Of a stretch of 64,000 nucleotides of DNA, positions 16,220 to 24,848 are shown in pieces. How positions within the stretch are numbered: the stretch's first letter is position 1; each line of letters starts with the position of its first letter. The stretch is from Clostridiales bacterium (GTDB lineage Bacteria; Bacillota; Clostridia; Saccharofermentanales; Saccharofermentanaceae): the NCBI GenBank assembly GCA_017962145.1, contig JAGCVX010000005.1, positions 186,001 through 250,000 on the forward strand, given 5' to 3'. A program made the position numbers and the translations under genes. The notes under the pieces are model-generated. The model was given only the letters and a program-made list of their open reading frames with translations. It did no database searches and had not been told where the DNA came from.

Positions 16220-18364
16220 TTATAATGTATTTTCGCAAATCTCCGACTTTGTGATCACGCCGTCTTCCCACTCGAGTTCTTTCAGAACTTTTCCTCCGCG
16301 AAGAAGAAGTCCGGATACACGACCATGCTTTTTCCAGGCGTCCGGAAGCGCTGGAAGAAGCGTGACTTTTCCATCATGGCTCTGCACGAGCATCTCCACG
16401 ATACCGGCTGTCGCACCGAAGTTTCCGTCGATCTGAAACGGCGGATGATCATCAAACAGATTCGGAAGTGTCTGCTTTTCTAAAAGCGTGCGCAGATTCT
16501 CATATGCAAGGTTTCCTTCACCAAGACGCGCATACATATTGATGATCCACGCCCGGCTCCATCCGGAGTGTCCGCCGCCAAAAGAAAGTCTTCGTTCGAT
16601 CGTTTTTTTCGCAGCGTCAAAAAGCGAAGGTGTCTTCTCTTTTGTGATCTGCGTTCCGGGATATAAAGCGAAGAGCTGGGAGATGTGACGGTGTCCCGGT
16701 TCTGCTTCATCGTAGTCTTCGTTCCACTCCATGATCTGTCCGTGCCGTCCGATAGCGATCGGCGCAAGGCGTGAAATTACAGTACTTGCGCGATCAGATA
16801 GACCGTCATCTATATTCAAATATCGCTCTGCATCGATGCATCCTAAAAGGAGTTCACGTATGATCTGATTGTCCATGGAAGCCCCTTTGCAGATGATCCC
16901 TTTCTCCCCGTCCGGAAGAATGTATGTGTTCTCCGGAGAAAGCGTCGGACAGGTCACCAGATATTCCCCGTCTTCGACAAGATAGTCCATGACGAATTCC
17001 GCGGCGTCTCTCATGATGGGATAATAATTTGAAAGAAATTCTTTATCCTGAAGGAAAAGAAACTGCTCCAGGACATGAAGAGAAAGCCACGCTGCACCCA
17101 TGACCCAGTATGTGGAACTCAAGCATACATCCTGCGGTGCGGTATCGCCCCAGATATCCGTGTTATGATGCGCTACAAATCCTTTGCATCCATACATCTT
17201 CTCTGCCGTAATCCGACCGTTCTCTCTCATCCTTTCCAGATGCGTAAGAAGCGGCTCGGTACACTCGGGAAGATTCGTAAGAAGCGCCGGCCAGTAGTTC
17301 ATCTCGGTATTGATATTGATCGTAAAACGGCTTCCCCAGATCGGAGTAAAATCCTGATTCCAGATACCCTGAAGATTCAGAGGAAGTGATCCCGGACGGG
17401 ATCCTGCGATCATAAGATATCTTCCGAACCGGAAGAAACGGACGATGTCATCCTGTCCTTCGATCTCAAGAGAAACACGATCATAAAGAGCGTGATAATC
17501 CTTCTGATGTTCTTCTAAAAGTTCTTCCCAGGAAGATTCTGCCACTTTTGATAGACGCGTTAAAACAGATGCGATTGGATCGCTTTCGCGAAAAGACGTA
17601 TCTGCGCAAAGAATGATCATCGCTTCATCTGCCTGGTGGATCAATGTCGTATTTCCGATCACTTCGCTCGACCCGCCCTTTGCGACCACTTTGATGCCGC
17701 ACGCGATCGAGATCCCGTCTTTTCCTCCCGTAGAGGCTTCCATGATCTGTACACCGTTTTCTTTTGCGGTGATACGATCGACATTCATGTTATAAGCCTG
17801 TCTTCGAAGCGTCTGCATCTGATACGGAATCTGCTCCCAGGGTTTTCCGCCTCGACCAAGCTGCGCGTGAAAAGAAAGACTAGCGGGCTTAGATGCTGTC
17901 AGATGGATCACCATCGCATTTTTCGGGAAGGACGCGATCACCTGTCGCTCAAATCGTATGCCGTTTTGTATAAAACTAGTCGACGCGACCGCATTTTTCA
18001 GATCGAGCTGCCGTGAATAATCCGAATACTCCAGTTCACAGCCGGAAAACTCGATAAACAGGTTTCCGAGCGTCTCATAATGTCTTTCTTCTTCCGGGAT
18101 GCCCGAGAGTGCAAACGTACACAGTTCTTCTGCTTCTTTTATCTTTCCTTCAAAGATAAGTTTTCTGATCTTCGGAAGGTTTTCTTTGGCAGATGGATTA
18201 TTTCTGTTCAGAGGGCCGCCTGACCAGACGCTGTCTTCGTTTAACTGGATCCGCTCCGAATACGGAAGACCGAAGACCATGCCGCCCAGTTTTCCATTTC
18301 CTACAGGGAGTGCCTCTTCCCATTTTTCCGCAGGCGAATGAAATACGATCTTTTCGCTGTTCAT
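16220..18364 (-). CDS. Glycoside hydrolase family 95 (alpha-L-fucosidase type)
   Basis: 714 residues, close to the normal GH95 length. The N-terminal beta-sandwich domain carries WEEALPVGNGKLGGMVFG and LNEDSVWSGGP, hallmarks of the family; the (alpha/alpha)6 barrel follows with NLQGIWN and NINTEMNYWP, and QIDGNFGATAGI near the end. Known members are inverting 1,2-alpha-L-fucosidases (some act on galactose). No signal peptide is seen, so it probably acts on imported oligosaccharides in the cytosol. Its ATG overlaps the stop of the upstream acyltransferase (ATGA), so it is the last gene of a cluster of glycan-modifying genes. AGAGGTAAGAC precedes the start. Confidence 0.92.
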   Translation of the reverse strand: MNSEKIVFHSPAEKWEEALPVGNGKLGGMVFGLPYSERIQLNEDSVWSGGPLNRNNPSAKENLPKIRKLIFEGKIKEAEELCTFALSGIPEEERHYETLGNLFIEFSGCELEYSDYSRQLDLKNAVASTSFIQNGIRFERQVIASFPKNAMVIHLTASKPASLSFHAQLGRGGKPWEQIPYQMQTLRRQAYNMNVDRITAKENGVQIMEASTGGKDGISIACGIKVVAKGGSSEVIGNTTLIHQADEAMIILCADTSFRESDPIASVLTRLSKVAESSWEELLEEHQKDYHALYDRVSLEIEGQDDIVRFFRFGRYLMIAGSRPGSLPLNLQGIWNQDFTPIWGSRFTININTEMNYWPALLTNLPECTEPLLTHLERMRENGRITAEKMYGCKGFVAHHNTDIWGDTAPQDVCLSSTYWVMGAAWLSLHVLEQFLFLQDKEFLSNYYPIMRDAAEFVMDYLVEDGEYLVTCPTLSPENTYILPDGEKGIICKGASMDNQIIRELLLGCIDAERYLNIDDGLSDRASTVISRLAPIAIGRHGQIMEWNEDYDEAEPGHRHISQLFALYPGTQITKEKTPSLFDAAKKTIERRLSFGGGHSGWSRAWIINMYARLGEGNLAYENLRTLLEKQTLPNLFDDHPPFQIDGNFGATAGIVEMLVQSHDGKVTLLPALPDAWKKHGRVSGLLLRGGKVLKELEWEDGVITKSEICENTL

Positions 18365-19422
18365 GCTGTCTTACCTCTCTTACTGAGTTTGTCATAAGCA
18401 AGGATCAAACCGATCGTCAATGCAACAGTCAATATATAAAGCAGAACGAAAGCAGGTATTCCACTGACCTGTTCCTGCCCTGTGATTTTCTTAAGGACCA
18501 TGGGAAAGATGACACGGATAAAGTAGTAATGAATCACCATGATCGGAAGGCTCTTTCTTCCGCAGAACAAAAGGCCCTTCTTGACCGGATCAAGTAGACT
18601 GTTCTTTTCATGGCTGATGAAAAACGAAAGAAGGATCACCGCCACAATTCCAAGCAAAGATCCCAGAAGGAAGAACAGCGGATTTCCATATTCATAGATC
18701 AGCACTTCTACATATGTGTTTACTTTCGTAATGATCGCAAGAAGTGCAAAAAGCAAAAGACTTCCGCACAGACAAAGCCATTTTCCGGTGAAGCCTTTCA
18801 ACTTTTCATCCAGTTTCAAAAGTGCATCTTTTGCATAAAAACCAAGTGCGAAATAAAGTATGCATCCAAGTGTCGTAAGATACAGATTTTCCGAAGGAAG
18901 ATCTAAAGAATTTCGAAGCAGCAGAAAACATAGTCCGACAAGACCTGTCGATGCAACCAGGATCTTCTGCAGCGATCCGTTTTGGATCTTCGCGATAGGA
19001 TAAAAAAGGATCTTCACCAGAAAAAGTGAAAAGAGAAACCACACAGGAAGATCAACAAACGTGATCTTCAGTCCGACAGTGCATTTGCCGTAGTATCGGA
19101 AAAGAGACGCGATCAGAGAAGCGGCCTGTCCTTCCGGATATTCCATATAAAGAGCAAGGACCAGTACCAGATCCAAAACCAGTACGCCCAAATAGAGAAG
19201 ATACAGTTTTTTCACTTGAAGGATCAGGTAATCCTTCTTCTCACTTTGCTTTCGGATAAACAATGCGGAAAGAAAGAAAAAAAGCGGGACTTCGAAGTAG
19301 AAAAGATATGATTTCAAAGCATGTTCAGGAAGGAGAATATGGCTCAGCACGACTGCCAGAATGCCTATTCCTTTTGCAATATCTACTGCCTCGACTCGTT
19401 GTTTTTCTGCCGTTTTTTCCAT
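18361..19422 (-). CDS. Acyltransferase family 3 membrane protein
   Basis: 353 residues with about ten transmembrane helices. The N-terminus has the AT3 signature R-x-x-x-x-D-x-x-K-G-I-G (VEAVDIAKGIGILAVVLSH) with the conserved histidine at the end of helix 1, and R58-like arginine in SALFIRKQ after helix 2. AT3 proteins transfer acetyl or other acyl groups from the cytosol to sugars on the outer face; this one is most like fucose 4-O-acetylase-type members. A GTG three bases upstream could also serve as start. It follows the PntC-like fusion by about ten bases and overlaps GH95, indicating translational coupling. Confidence 0.85.
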   Translation of the reverse strand: MEKTAEKQRVEAVDIAKGIGILAVVLSHILLPEHALKSYLFYFEVPLFFFLSALFIRKQSEKKDYLILQVKKLYLLYLGVLVLDLVLVLALYMEYPEGQAASLIASLFRYYGKCTVGLKITFVDLPVWFLFSLFLVKILFYPIAKIQNGSLQKILVASTGLVGLCFLLLRNSLDLPSENLYLTTLGCILYFALGFYAKDALLKLDEKLKGFTGKWLCLCGSLLLFALLAIITKVNTYVEVLIYEYGNPLFFLLGSLLGIVAVILLSFFISHEKNSLLDPVKKGLLFCGRKSLPIMVIHYYFIRVIFPMVLKKITGQEQVSGIPAFVLLYILTVALTIGLILAYDKLSKRGKTA

Positions 19423-19431
19423 CACGTCTTC

Positions 19432-21273
19432 TCAGGAATGTTTCCAGTTCTTTAATATTTCCACCAAAAGTGCATTTTCCTCTTTTGTACGCACGGCAAT
19501 ACGGATATACTGCTTCCCGTCGTTGATCTTCGGAGTGATATCCTTGATGAAAAGATTCTCTCGAAGAAGTGAGCAGCAGAGTTCTCTCGAAGATATACCG
19601 TCATCGAGCCGGCACATCACATAGTTTGCCTGTGACGGAAATACCGTCAAATACGGGATTTCCGAAAGTGCCTGTACAAATTCCTTCCGTGCGGATCTCG
19701 TCAGCGCGAGCGCCTTTACATAATCCTTATCGTATTTTTCTTTGATTTGGATGAAGAATTCACCGAAGGAATTAATATTCCAGATCGACACATCCTTTTT
19801 GATTCTTTCGATACACGCTTCATCATAGCTGGCCAGAACGCCAAGGCGGGCTCCCGGCACACCATAGGACTTCGAGATGCTCTTGACCACATAAAGGCGA
19901 TCATAAAGCGACAGCACATCGTCTCGGATCAACGTGACGGCTTCGAGACCGTCGGTTTCGACAGAAGAAGAAAAATCAACAAAGCTCTCATCCACTACCA
20001 GCGCAATTTCTTTTTTCTTTGCCCAGCGGATCAGTTTCAAAACCCCTTCATGCGAGATGAAATTACCGCTCGGATTATCCGGATTGATGAGGATCAGTAC
20101 TTGGATCGGCTTATCGTTGAAGTAACGGATCAGGTCATCTTCGGTATAGTGATAGTCTTCCGTCTGCGAGATGAAGCTTACGATACGGCTTCTGTCAAAG
20201 CGGTTCGGATATTCTTCGAAAGTCGGAAACACGCAGCCGACCTGGGAATTCTTGTCCGAAAGGAACTGTTCCATCATGCTCTTGATCAACTCCGCAGCAC
20301 CGTTTCCGATCACAATATGCGACTGCTCGATACCAAACACACCTGCCGCGCCAAGAGAATTGACCTGCATTCCGGACGGATACTGTGTCAGAAGCACTTC
20401 GAAATTTGATTTCATCTCGTTGATCATCTGCTTCGGCGGGTAGTACGGATTGACCAGATAACAGAAATCCAGCATTTTCGGATATCTCCAGTATCCGCCA
20501 TAGCGCATGGAGATCTTGGTATAATGCTCGTCGTCATCTTCCGAGAACAAAGACTCTGCGATATTCAGATCCTGAATATTATCGATCTCATACCAGATCT
20601 GTCCACTCAAACGCTTTGCACGGATCTCTTTTGTTTCCAAAAGCGCAATCATCTTAATTACCGATTCATAATACTCGTTTTCTCCCATCGCTTTTTGATA
20701 GGCAGTCAAGAAAGGAACGTATGTATTTTTCGAAAAATCGGCACTGAACTTATAGATATTGACCGTCTTATAATAGTGATCTTTTTCTGAAAACTTCAGA
20801 TACTTGCCTGGGATGAAATTTGTGATGCAGTCCTGCTCGTCGAGTTCCATACAGGTTCCGTCCATCCAGCTTTCGAACTTGTCGACTAAAGCCAGATTCG
20901 GTCTTTCGTCATTGAGGATCGCATCGATCACTTCTTCCTGAAAGATCAGATCCGATTCAAGAAGAAGCGTATCTTCGGTACAAAGATAGGTCTTTGCAAG
21001 TGCCAGAGAATAGATGTTATTCGTCTTATTGTAGATCGGATTGTTCACGAAGATCACCGGCGTGGAAATACCAAGTGAATTGACGTATTCGATCAGGTTT
21101 TCGGCTTTGTATCCCACTACGATAACGATCTGGGATAATCCCTTCTTATCCAGGATGCGCAGTGAACGCTCGATCATGGTCTGTCCGTTCACTTTCACCA
21201 TGCATTTCGTGTTATTGTTCGTAAGATACTTCAGTCTTTTACCCATGCCGGCGGCAAGAATGATTCCCTGCAT
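19432..21273 (-). CDS. Nucleotidyltransferase-aminotransferase fusion (PntC-like)
   Basis: 613 residues, two enzymes in one chain. Residues 1-245 form a GT-A sugar/choline-type nucleotidyltransferase: GIILAAGMGKRL, NNTKCMVKVNG, LLLESDLIF. Residues 250-613 form a fold type I PLP aminotransferase of the HisC/CobD kind: NPDNPSGNF (398-), VVDESFVDF, and the PLP lysine in SISKSYGVPGARLG (Lys468). The same order is described for PntC, which makes CMP-2-aminoethylphosphonate and its aldehyde-to-amine step. No pepM, ppd or phosphonate genes are here, so the product may instead be another nucleotide-activated amino compound such as a choline or ethanolamine analogue. Lies between a methyltransferase and an acyltransferase in one operon. 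Confidence 0.85.
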   Translation of the reverse strand: MQGIILAAGMGKRLKYLTNNNTKCMVKVNGQTMIERSLRILDKKGLSQIVIVVGYKAENLIEYVNSLGISTPVIFVNNPIYNKTNNIYSLALAKTYLCTEDTLLLESDLIFQEEVIDAILNDERPNLALVDKFESWMDGTCMELDEQDCITNFIPGKYLKFSEKDHYYKTVNIYKFSADFSKNTYVPFLTAYQKAMGENEYYESVIKMIALLETKEIRAKRLSGQIWYEIDNIQDLNIAESLFSEDDDEHYTKISMRYGGYWRYPKMLDFCYLVNPYYPPKQMINEMKSNFEVLLTQYPSGMQVNSLGAAGVFGIEQSHIVIGNGAAELIKSMMEQFLSDKNSQVGCVFPTFEEYPNRFDRSRIVSFISQTEDYHYTEDDLIRYFNDKPIQVLILINPDNPSGNFISHEGVLKLIRWAKKKEIALVVDESFVDFSSSVETDGLEAVTLIRDDVLSLYDRLYVVKSISKSYGVPGARLGVLASYDEACIERIKKDVSIWNINSFGEFFIQIKEKYDKDYVKALALTRSARKEFVQALSEIPYLTVFPSQANYVMCRLDDGISSRELCCSLLRENLFIKDITPKINDGKQYIRIAVRTKEENALLVEILKNWKHS

Positions 21274-21291
21274 GATCGCATCCTCCCTAGC

Positions 21292-22008
21292 TTATTTTTT
21301 CCAAAGATAGAAATCAAATACAAAGCGGTTATTCCAGTATTTCTCGTTGTTCGGCTTGATGATCTCACAAGCATATTCCGGACCTAAAGACGCAACATAC
21401 TCCAGAAGTTTTTCACGGCTGTAAAACGTCTTGTCCAGACCTTTATAACGCTCATCATAATCTTCGATCTGGGATCTTCTGTAATCCAGATGTTCCTGCT
21501 CAAGCGCCTGATCATGGACCTCGGTCAGGATCACCATCTTGTTTGCTTTTCTTCTCATCAGATCCAGAACCTTATATCCTTTTTCAGGACTGGTGAAATA
21601 CTGAAAAACACTGTCAGCCAGAACAATGTCGAACTTTTCTTCTGTATCGATTTCTTCCGCATCCAGGATACGGATATCCTGCACGCCGACTACATCTTTT
21701 GCCAGTGTGATCAAAGACTCGGAATAATCGCAGCCTCCGAGTTTTGTGATGTTCTCGAGTTTATTGAAAAGATAGAGATTGACTCCGCTTCCGCAACCGA
21801 CTTCATATACACTTTCAAAAGTTCCGACAGATGCGTGGATCTTGTCAGTCATATCTTTAAAGTCCTGGAAGAATGCTTCGTAATATCCGTCTTCGGTCAT
21901 GACATCGAAGCCATTGGCGATCTTCAGCGAACGGAAAACGCTGAAAACATCTTCATCTATATTGACTTCGCAAGTCTTTTTATTCCATATCTTATGCCAG
22001 TTATTCAT
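21292..22008 (-). CDS. Class I SAM-dependent methyltransferase
   Basis: 238 residues. Motif I is VYEVGCGSGVNLYL (about residues 67-80), followed by GGCDYSESLI with the acidic ribose-binding residue and by IVLADSVFQYF as motif IV. The first 60 residues (WHKIWNKKTCEV...) are a family-specific extension that often marks methyltransferases of surface polysaccharide or lipid clusters. The substrate is unknown; given the neighbours it may methylate an amino or hydroxyl group on the nucleotide-activated product of the PntC-like enzyme. It is separated from that gene by 18 bases and is likely the first gene of the operon, behind an extended -10 at 22061. Confidence 0.82.
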   Translation of the reverse strand: MNNWHKIWNKKTCEVNIDEDVFSVFRSLKIANGFDVMTEDGYYEAFFQDFKDMTDKIHASVGTFESVYEVGCGSGVNLYLFNKLENITKLGGCDYSESLITLAKDVVGVQDIRILDAEEIDTEEKFDIVLADSVFQYFTSPEKGYKVLDLMRRKANKMVILTEVHDQALEQEHLDYRRSQIEDYDERYKGLDKTFYSREKLLEYVASLGPEYACEIIKPNNEKYWNNRFVFDFYLWKK

Positions 22009-22060
22009 GTCTTTGTTTGATCCTCTTATCCTTCACACGGATTCTTTTCTTCCGTGGTAT

Positions 22061-22069
22061 ATTATACCA
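22061..22069 (-). promoter_or_regulatory. Extended -10 promoter of the methyltransferase/PntC-like operon
   Basis: On the minus strand TGGTATAAT, a TG-extended perfect -10, lies about 53 bases before the methyltransferase start and after the upstream acyltransferase stop. It is embedded in the palindrome GGTATA-T-TATACC. Confidence 0.45.
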
Positions 22070-22101
22070 TTTTCCCTTTTTCTCCTCTTTTGATGCACAT
22101 C

Positions 22102-23148
22102 CTACTTCTTTTTCTTCAAAGAAAGGCTTCCCAGTGCCTTCTTACACGCTTCGAGAACCTTGTGGAAGATCATGGCGATCACGACCGCAAGGATGACGAT
22201 CAGCCAGTTTCTGAGCTTTTTCGGCACAAAGAACAGTGCACGTGACGGATAAACATAAGCAAAGAAGAAATCCGAGACCAGTATGATCTCCAGGGACGCT
22301 TCTCCCATCTTTCGAAGACACCATAAAAGTGTACCGATCTTCATCTGTATCTTTTCGAAAAGAACAGACAAAAGGATCGTCAGCGCGGGTGTGATCAGAA
22401 TAAAGGGATACCACCAAAGACCATAGGTCCAAAGCAGCGAATGGTAGAAAGTATAGAAAACGTAAAGAGCCGCCGTTCCAGTAAGAAGGGCCATCAGGCA
22501 GACGAGTATGCGTCCCGGGCCGACAGACTTCTTCTGTTTATCCATCGAAAGATACATGCCGAAGATATAAAGCGGCAGACGCGAAAATGCGATGAGTTTA
22601 TACTGGCCGAAGAACGCAAAAGATACCAAAAGTGCGATCCCCATCAGGATCAGGCACATGCGGAATTTGCTGCGGCTGTCCTTGATCAGCGAATAAAGGA
22701 TCGGAGAAAACAGGTAGAAAAGAACGATCATATAGACATACCAGTTTCCCTGATTGTTCATATCCAGCCAGAAGCCGGTAAACGTGATATTTCCGAGGAT
22801 CTCCGTCATCGTCGGGAAAATATGGAAAAAACATGTGACCATGAAGACAAACATAGCCAGATACGAAAGCCAGATCGGAAGGATCTTCTTTAAGCGGTTT
22901 TTCGCAAACTGCGATGTACTGTTACAGGAAAGAGAGCGTCCGATTCCGAATCCGCTCATAAAGACGAAGATATCCACGCCGCCGTAGCCGATGGTCTTCA
23001 GAAAAGAAAATCCGGAAGAAACCGGTCCCCAAGGAAAGATAGCAGGAGACAGCGCCGAATGAAACCACAGGACCCAAAGTACGGCAAGGCCCATCAGTTC
23101 CGGACGGAAACGGGTGATATAATCATTCGCAGTCTTCTTCTCTGACAT
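22102..23148 (-). CDS. Acyltransferase family 3 membrane protein
   Basis: 348 residues, about ten transmembrane helices. The first helix is preceded by RFRPELMGLAVLWVLWFHS, matching the R-x-x-E/D-x-x-R/K and histidine pattern of AT3 enzymes; GYGGVDIFVFMSGFGIGRSL after helix 2 is also typical. It would move an acyl group to an extracytoplasmic sugar or wall polymer. The ATG at 23148 is taken as start; a GTG at 23178 with AGAGG four bases before it is an alternative adding ten residues. It has its own extended -10 (23211-23219) and may read into the methyltransferase/PntC-like operon, 93 bases downstream. Confidence 0.85.
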   Translation of the reverse strand: MSEKKTANDYITRFRPELMGLAVLWVLWFHSALSPAIFPWGPVSSGFSFLKTIGYGGVDIFVFMSGFGIGRSLSCNSTSQFAKNRLKKILPIWLSYLAMFVFMVTCFFHIFPTMTEILGNITFTGFWLDMNNQGNWYVYMIVLFYLFSPILYSLIKDSRSKFRMCLILMGIALLVSFAFFGQYKLIAFSRLPLYIFGMYLSMDKQKKSVGPGRILVCLMALLTGTAALYVFYTFYHSLLWTYGLWWYPFILITPALTILLSVLFEKIQMKIGTLLWCLRKMGEASLEIILVSDFFFAYVYPSRALFFVPKKLRNWLIVILAVVIAMIFHKVLEACKKALGSLSLKKKK

Positions 23149-23210
23149 TCTTTTTCGATCTTTCCGGTAAAGTCGCACGCATCCTCTAAGGATCCGTATC
23201 GCATAAAAAT

Positions 23211-23219
23211 ATTATAACA
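23211..23219 (-). promoter_or_regulatory. Extended -10 promoter of the acyltransferase gene
   Basis: Minus-strand TGTTATAAT, a TG-extended perfect -10, between the tRNA-Pro terminator and the acyltransferase start. Confidence 0.45.
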
Positions 23220-23227
23220 TGTGAAGA

Positions 23228-23271
23228 AGAAAGAAAAACGAAAGAGGTCCGAAATTACTTTCAGACCTCTT
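23228..23271 (-). terminator. Rho-independent terminator of the tRNA-Pro gene
   Basis: AAGAGGTC and GACCTCTT arms with an inner GAAA/TTTC continuation form a long hairpin just after the tRNA; the minus strand continues with TTTCGTTTTTCTTTCTT. Confidence 0.85.
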
Positions 23272-23273
23272 CA

Positions 23274-23349
23274 TGGTCGAGGTGACAGGGTTCGAACCTG
23301 CGACCCCATGCTCCCAAAGCACGTACGCTACCAGCTGCGCTACACCTCG
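23274..23349 (-). tRNA. tRNA-Pro (anticodon UGG)
   Basis: The minus strand folds into a full cloverleaf of 76 bases with an encoded CCA end. The acceptor arms CGAGGTG and CACCTCG pair fully, the anticodon stem CGTGC/GCATG encloses the loop TTTGGGA with anticodon TGG, and the T arm is GCAGG-TTCGAAC-CCTGT. It begins with C1, as proline tRNAs do. Promoter (23370-23398) and terminator (23228-23271) show it is a single-gene unit. Confidence 0.95.
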
Positions 23350-23369
23350 AAATTCGCAATTGCTATGAC

Positions 23370-23398
23370 ATTATAGCGATAGTTTGACCTTTTGACAA
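23370..23398 (-). promoter_or_regulatory. Sigma-A promoter of the tRNA-Pro gene
   Basis: Minus strand TTGTCA (23393-23398) and TATAAT (23370-23375) with 17 bases between, placing the start of transcription about 13 bases upstream of the mature tRNA. Confidence 0.8.
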
Positions 23399-23411
23399 TA
23401 CCCCGATGTTT

Positions 23412-24836
23412 TTACTCAAAGAAGCGGATCTTCTTTTGCGCGATCTCCTCGATACTGCGGATATACTGCGTCGGCTCTTTCACACACGGGCAGCGCTCGA
23501 TGCGCACCTGTCCGTCCGAAGGAAAGATCCTCTTGCTCATGCCTCCTGCGCCAAATGAAAGCACGCTTCTTTTATCCCCCATCATGGCGACGTTATAAAG
23601 ACAGCCAGTGTTTCCTTTCTGGTATCCGACGTTTTCATGTCCGCCCAGGGTATCTTTCTGCTTATAAAGATAATACGGAACATATCCGGCCTTTGAAAGC
23701 ACCGAAGACGCAAATGTCAGCATCTTCTCCATCTTGGAAAGATCTTCTTTTTGAAGCATGACGATCTCTTCACGAGAAAGATCAGAGCGACGCTTTTTTG
23801 AAAGCGAATGCACCGTGATATTTTCCGGTCCGAGCTCGATGATACGAGATAGTGAATCACAGAATTCTTCCGGCGTTTCTTTCGGAAGGCCTGCGATCAG
23901 ATCGGTGTTGATGACCGCAAATCCCATCTTTCTTGCCAACTGAAATGCATCTTCAAAATCTTTCGCGGTATGCTTTCTTCCGACACGCAGAAGCGTCGCA
24001 TCGCAAAGTGTCTGCGGATTGATGCAGATCCTCGTGATTCCTGCTTTTCGGAGTGTCTGAAGTTTCGCTTCTGTGATCGTATCCGGACGGCCTGCTTCGA
24101 CGGTCACTTCCTTTACGTCTTTTAGTTCCGGATGGGAAAACACGCCGGTTATAAAGCGTTCAAAGAGCGCTTCATCAAGCACAGTCGGCGTTCCGCCTCC
24201 GATATAAAGCGTCTCGATCGGATGCGTGATATTCGGAAGTACGAGATCAAGTTCAGAAAGTACCGCATCCACATAAGACGGAAGAAGATCTCTTTTTTTC
24301 GGTGCTTCCTGCGCTACAAAGGAGCAGTACGCACAACGGCTCGGACAAAACGGGATTCCGATATAGATGTGAAGGCTCTCCTCTTTTGAGTCCGAAAGGA
24401 TACGTTCTTCTTCCTGATGCGTCAGAAAGGCCAGTTCCGCCTTATCTTCACGAACGTTATAGATCCTGCTCAGATCCTCGGCTTTTTCGACTTCGCCTGC
24501 GACCTGTGTCGGACGAATCCCCGTCAAAGAACCCCAGGGATAGTGCACTTCCAGCATCTTCGAAAGAAGGATATAAAGCTGTCTTTTGACTTCACGGGAA
24601 ACAGGAAGTTCCGGGACCGTCTCGATCGATCTGTCCTCAGGCGAAAGCTCCGGAAAACCCTCTACCAGGCGTGTTACGACACGGGGTCCTTCGCTGATGC
24701 TTTCGATCGTTGCGGAATACGGAACATCGGAAAGGATACAGCCGTCTTTTTCCGTGGGAATGATCCCCGTAAAAAGGCGCACGATATCACTGATCTGATA
24801 AAAGCAGGTATGCCCGATACACCGGATAGTCAGCAT
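23412..24836 (-). CDS. hemZ: Coproporphyrinogen dehydrogenase HemZ (radical SAM)
   Basis: 474 residues. The first 155 residues are the HemZ-specific extension; the radical SAM core then begins IYIGIPFCPSRCAYC with cluster cysteines 164, 168 and 171, followed by TLYIGGGTPTVLD and the HemN-like NTDLIAGLPKET. HemZ is annotated as oxygen-independent coproporphyrinogen III dehydrogenase in clostridia, many of which lack the remaining haem pathway, and HemN-type relatives include haem-binding chaperones; the true reaction here is therefore not secure. GGAGG lies four bases before the ATG. It is the last gene of the serS-to-hemZ run, 12 bases after the DUF3810 gene. Confidence 0.9.
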   Translation of the reverse strand: MLTIRCIGHTCFYQISDIVRLFTGIIPTEKDGCILSDVPYSATIESISEGPRVVTRLVEGFPELSPEDRSIETVPELPVSREVKRQLYILLSKMLEVHYPWGSLTGIRPTQVAGEVEKAEDLSRIYNVREDKAELAFLTHQEEERILSDSKEESLHIYIGIPFCPSRCAYCSFVAQEAPKKRDLLPSYVDAVLSELDLVLPNITHPIETLYIGGGTPTVLDEALFERFITGVFSHPELKDVKEVTVEAGRPDTITEAKLQTLRKAGITRICINPQTLCDATLLRVGRKHTAKDFEDAFQLARKMGFAVINTDLIAGLPKETPEEFCDSLSRIIELGPENITVHSLSKKRRSDLSREEIVMLQKEDLSKMEKMLTFASSVLSKAGYVPYYLYKQKDTLGGHENVGYQKGNTGCLYNVAMMGDKRSVLSFGAGGMSKRIFPSDGQVRIERCPCVKEPTQYIRSIEEIAQKKIRFFE

Positions 24837-24848
24837 ATATCCTCCTAC

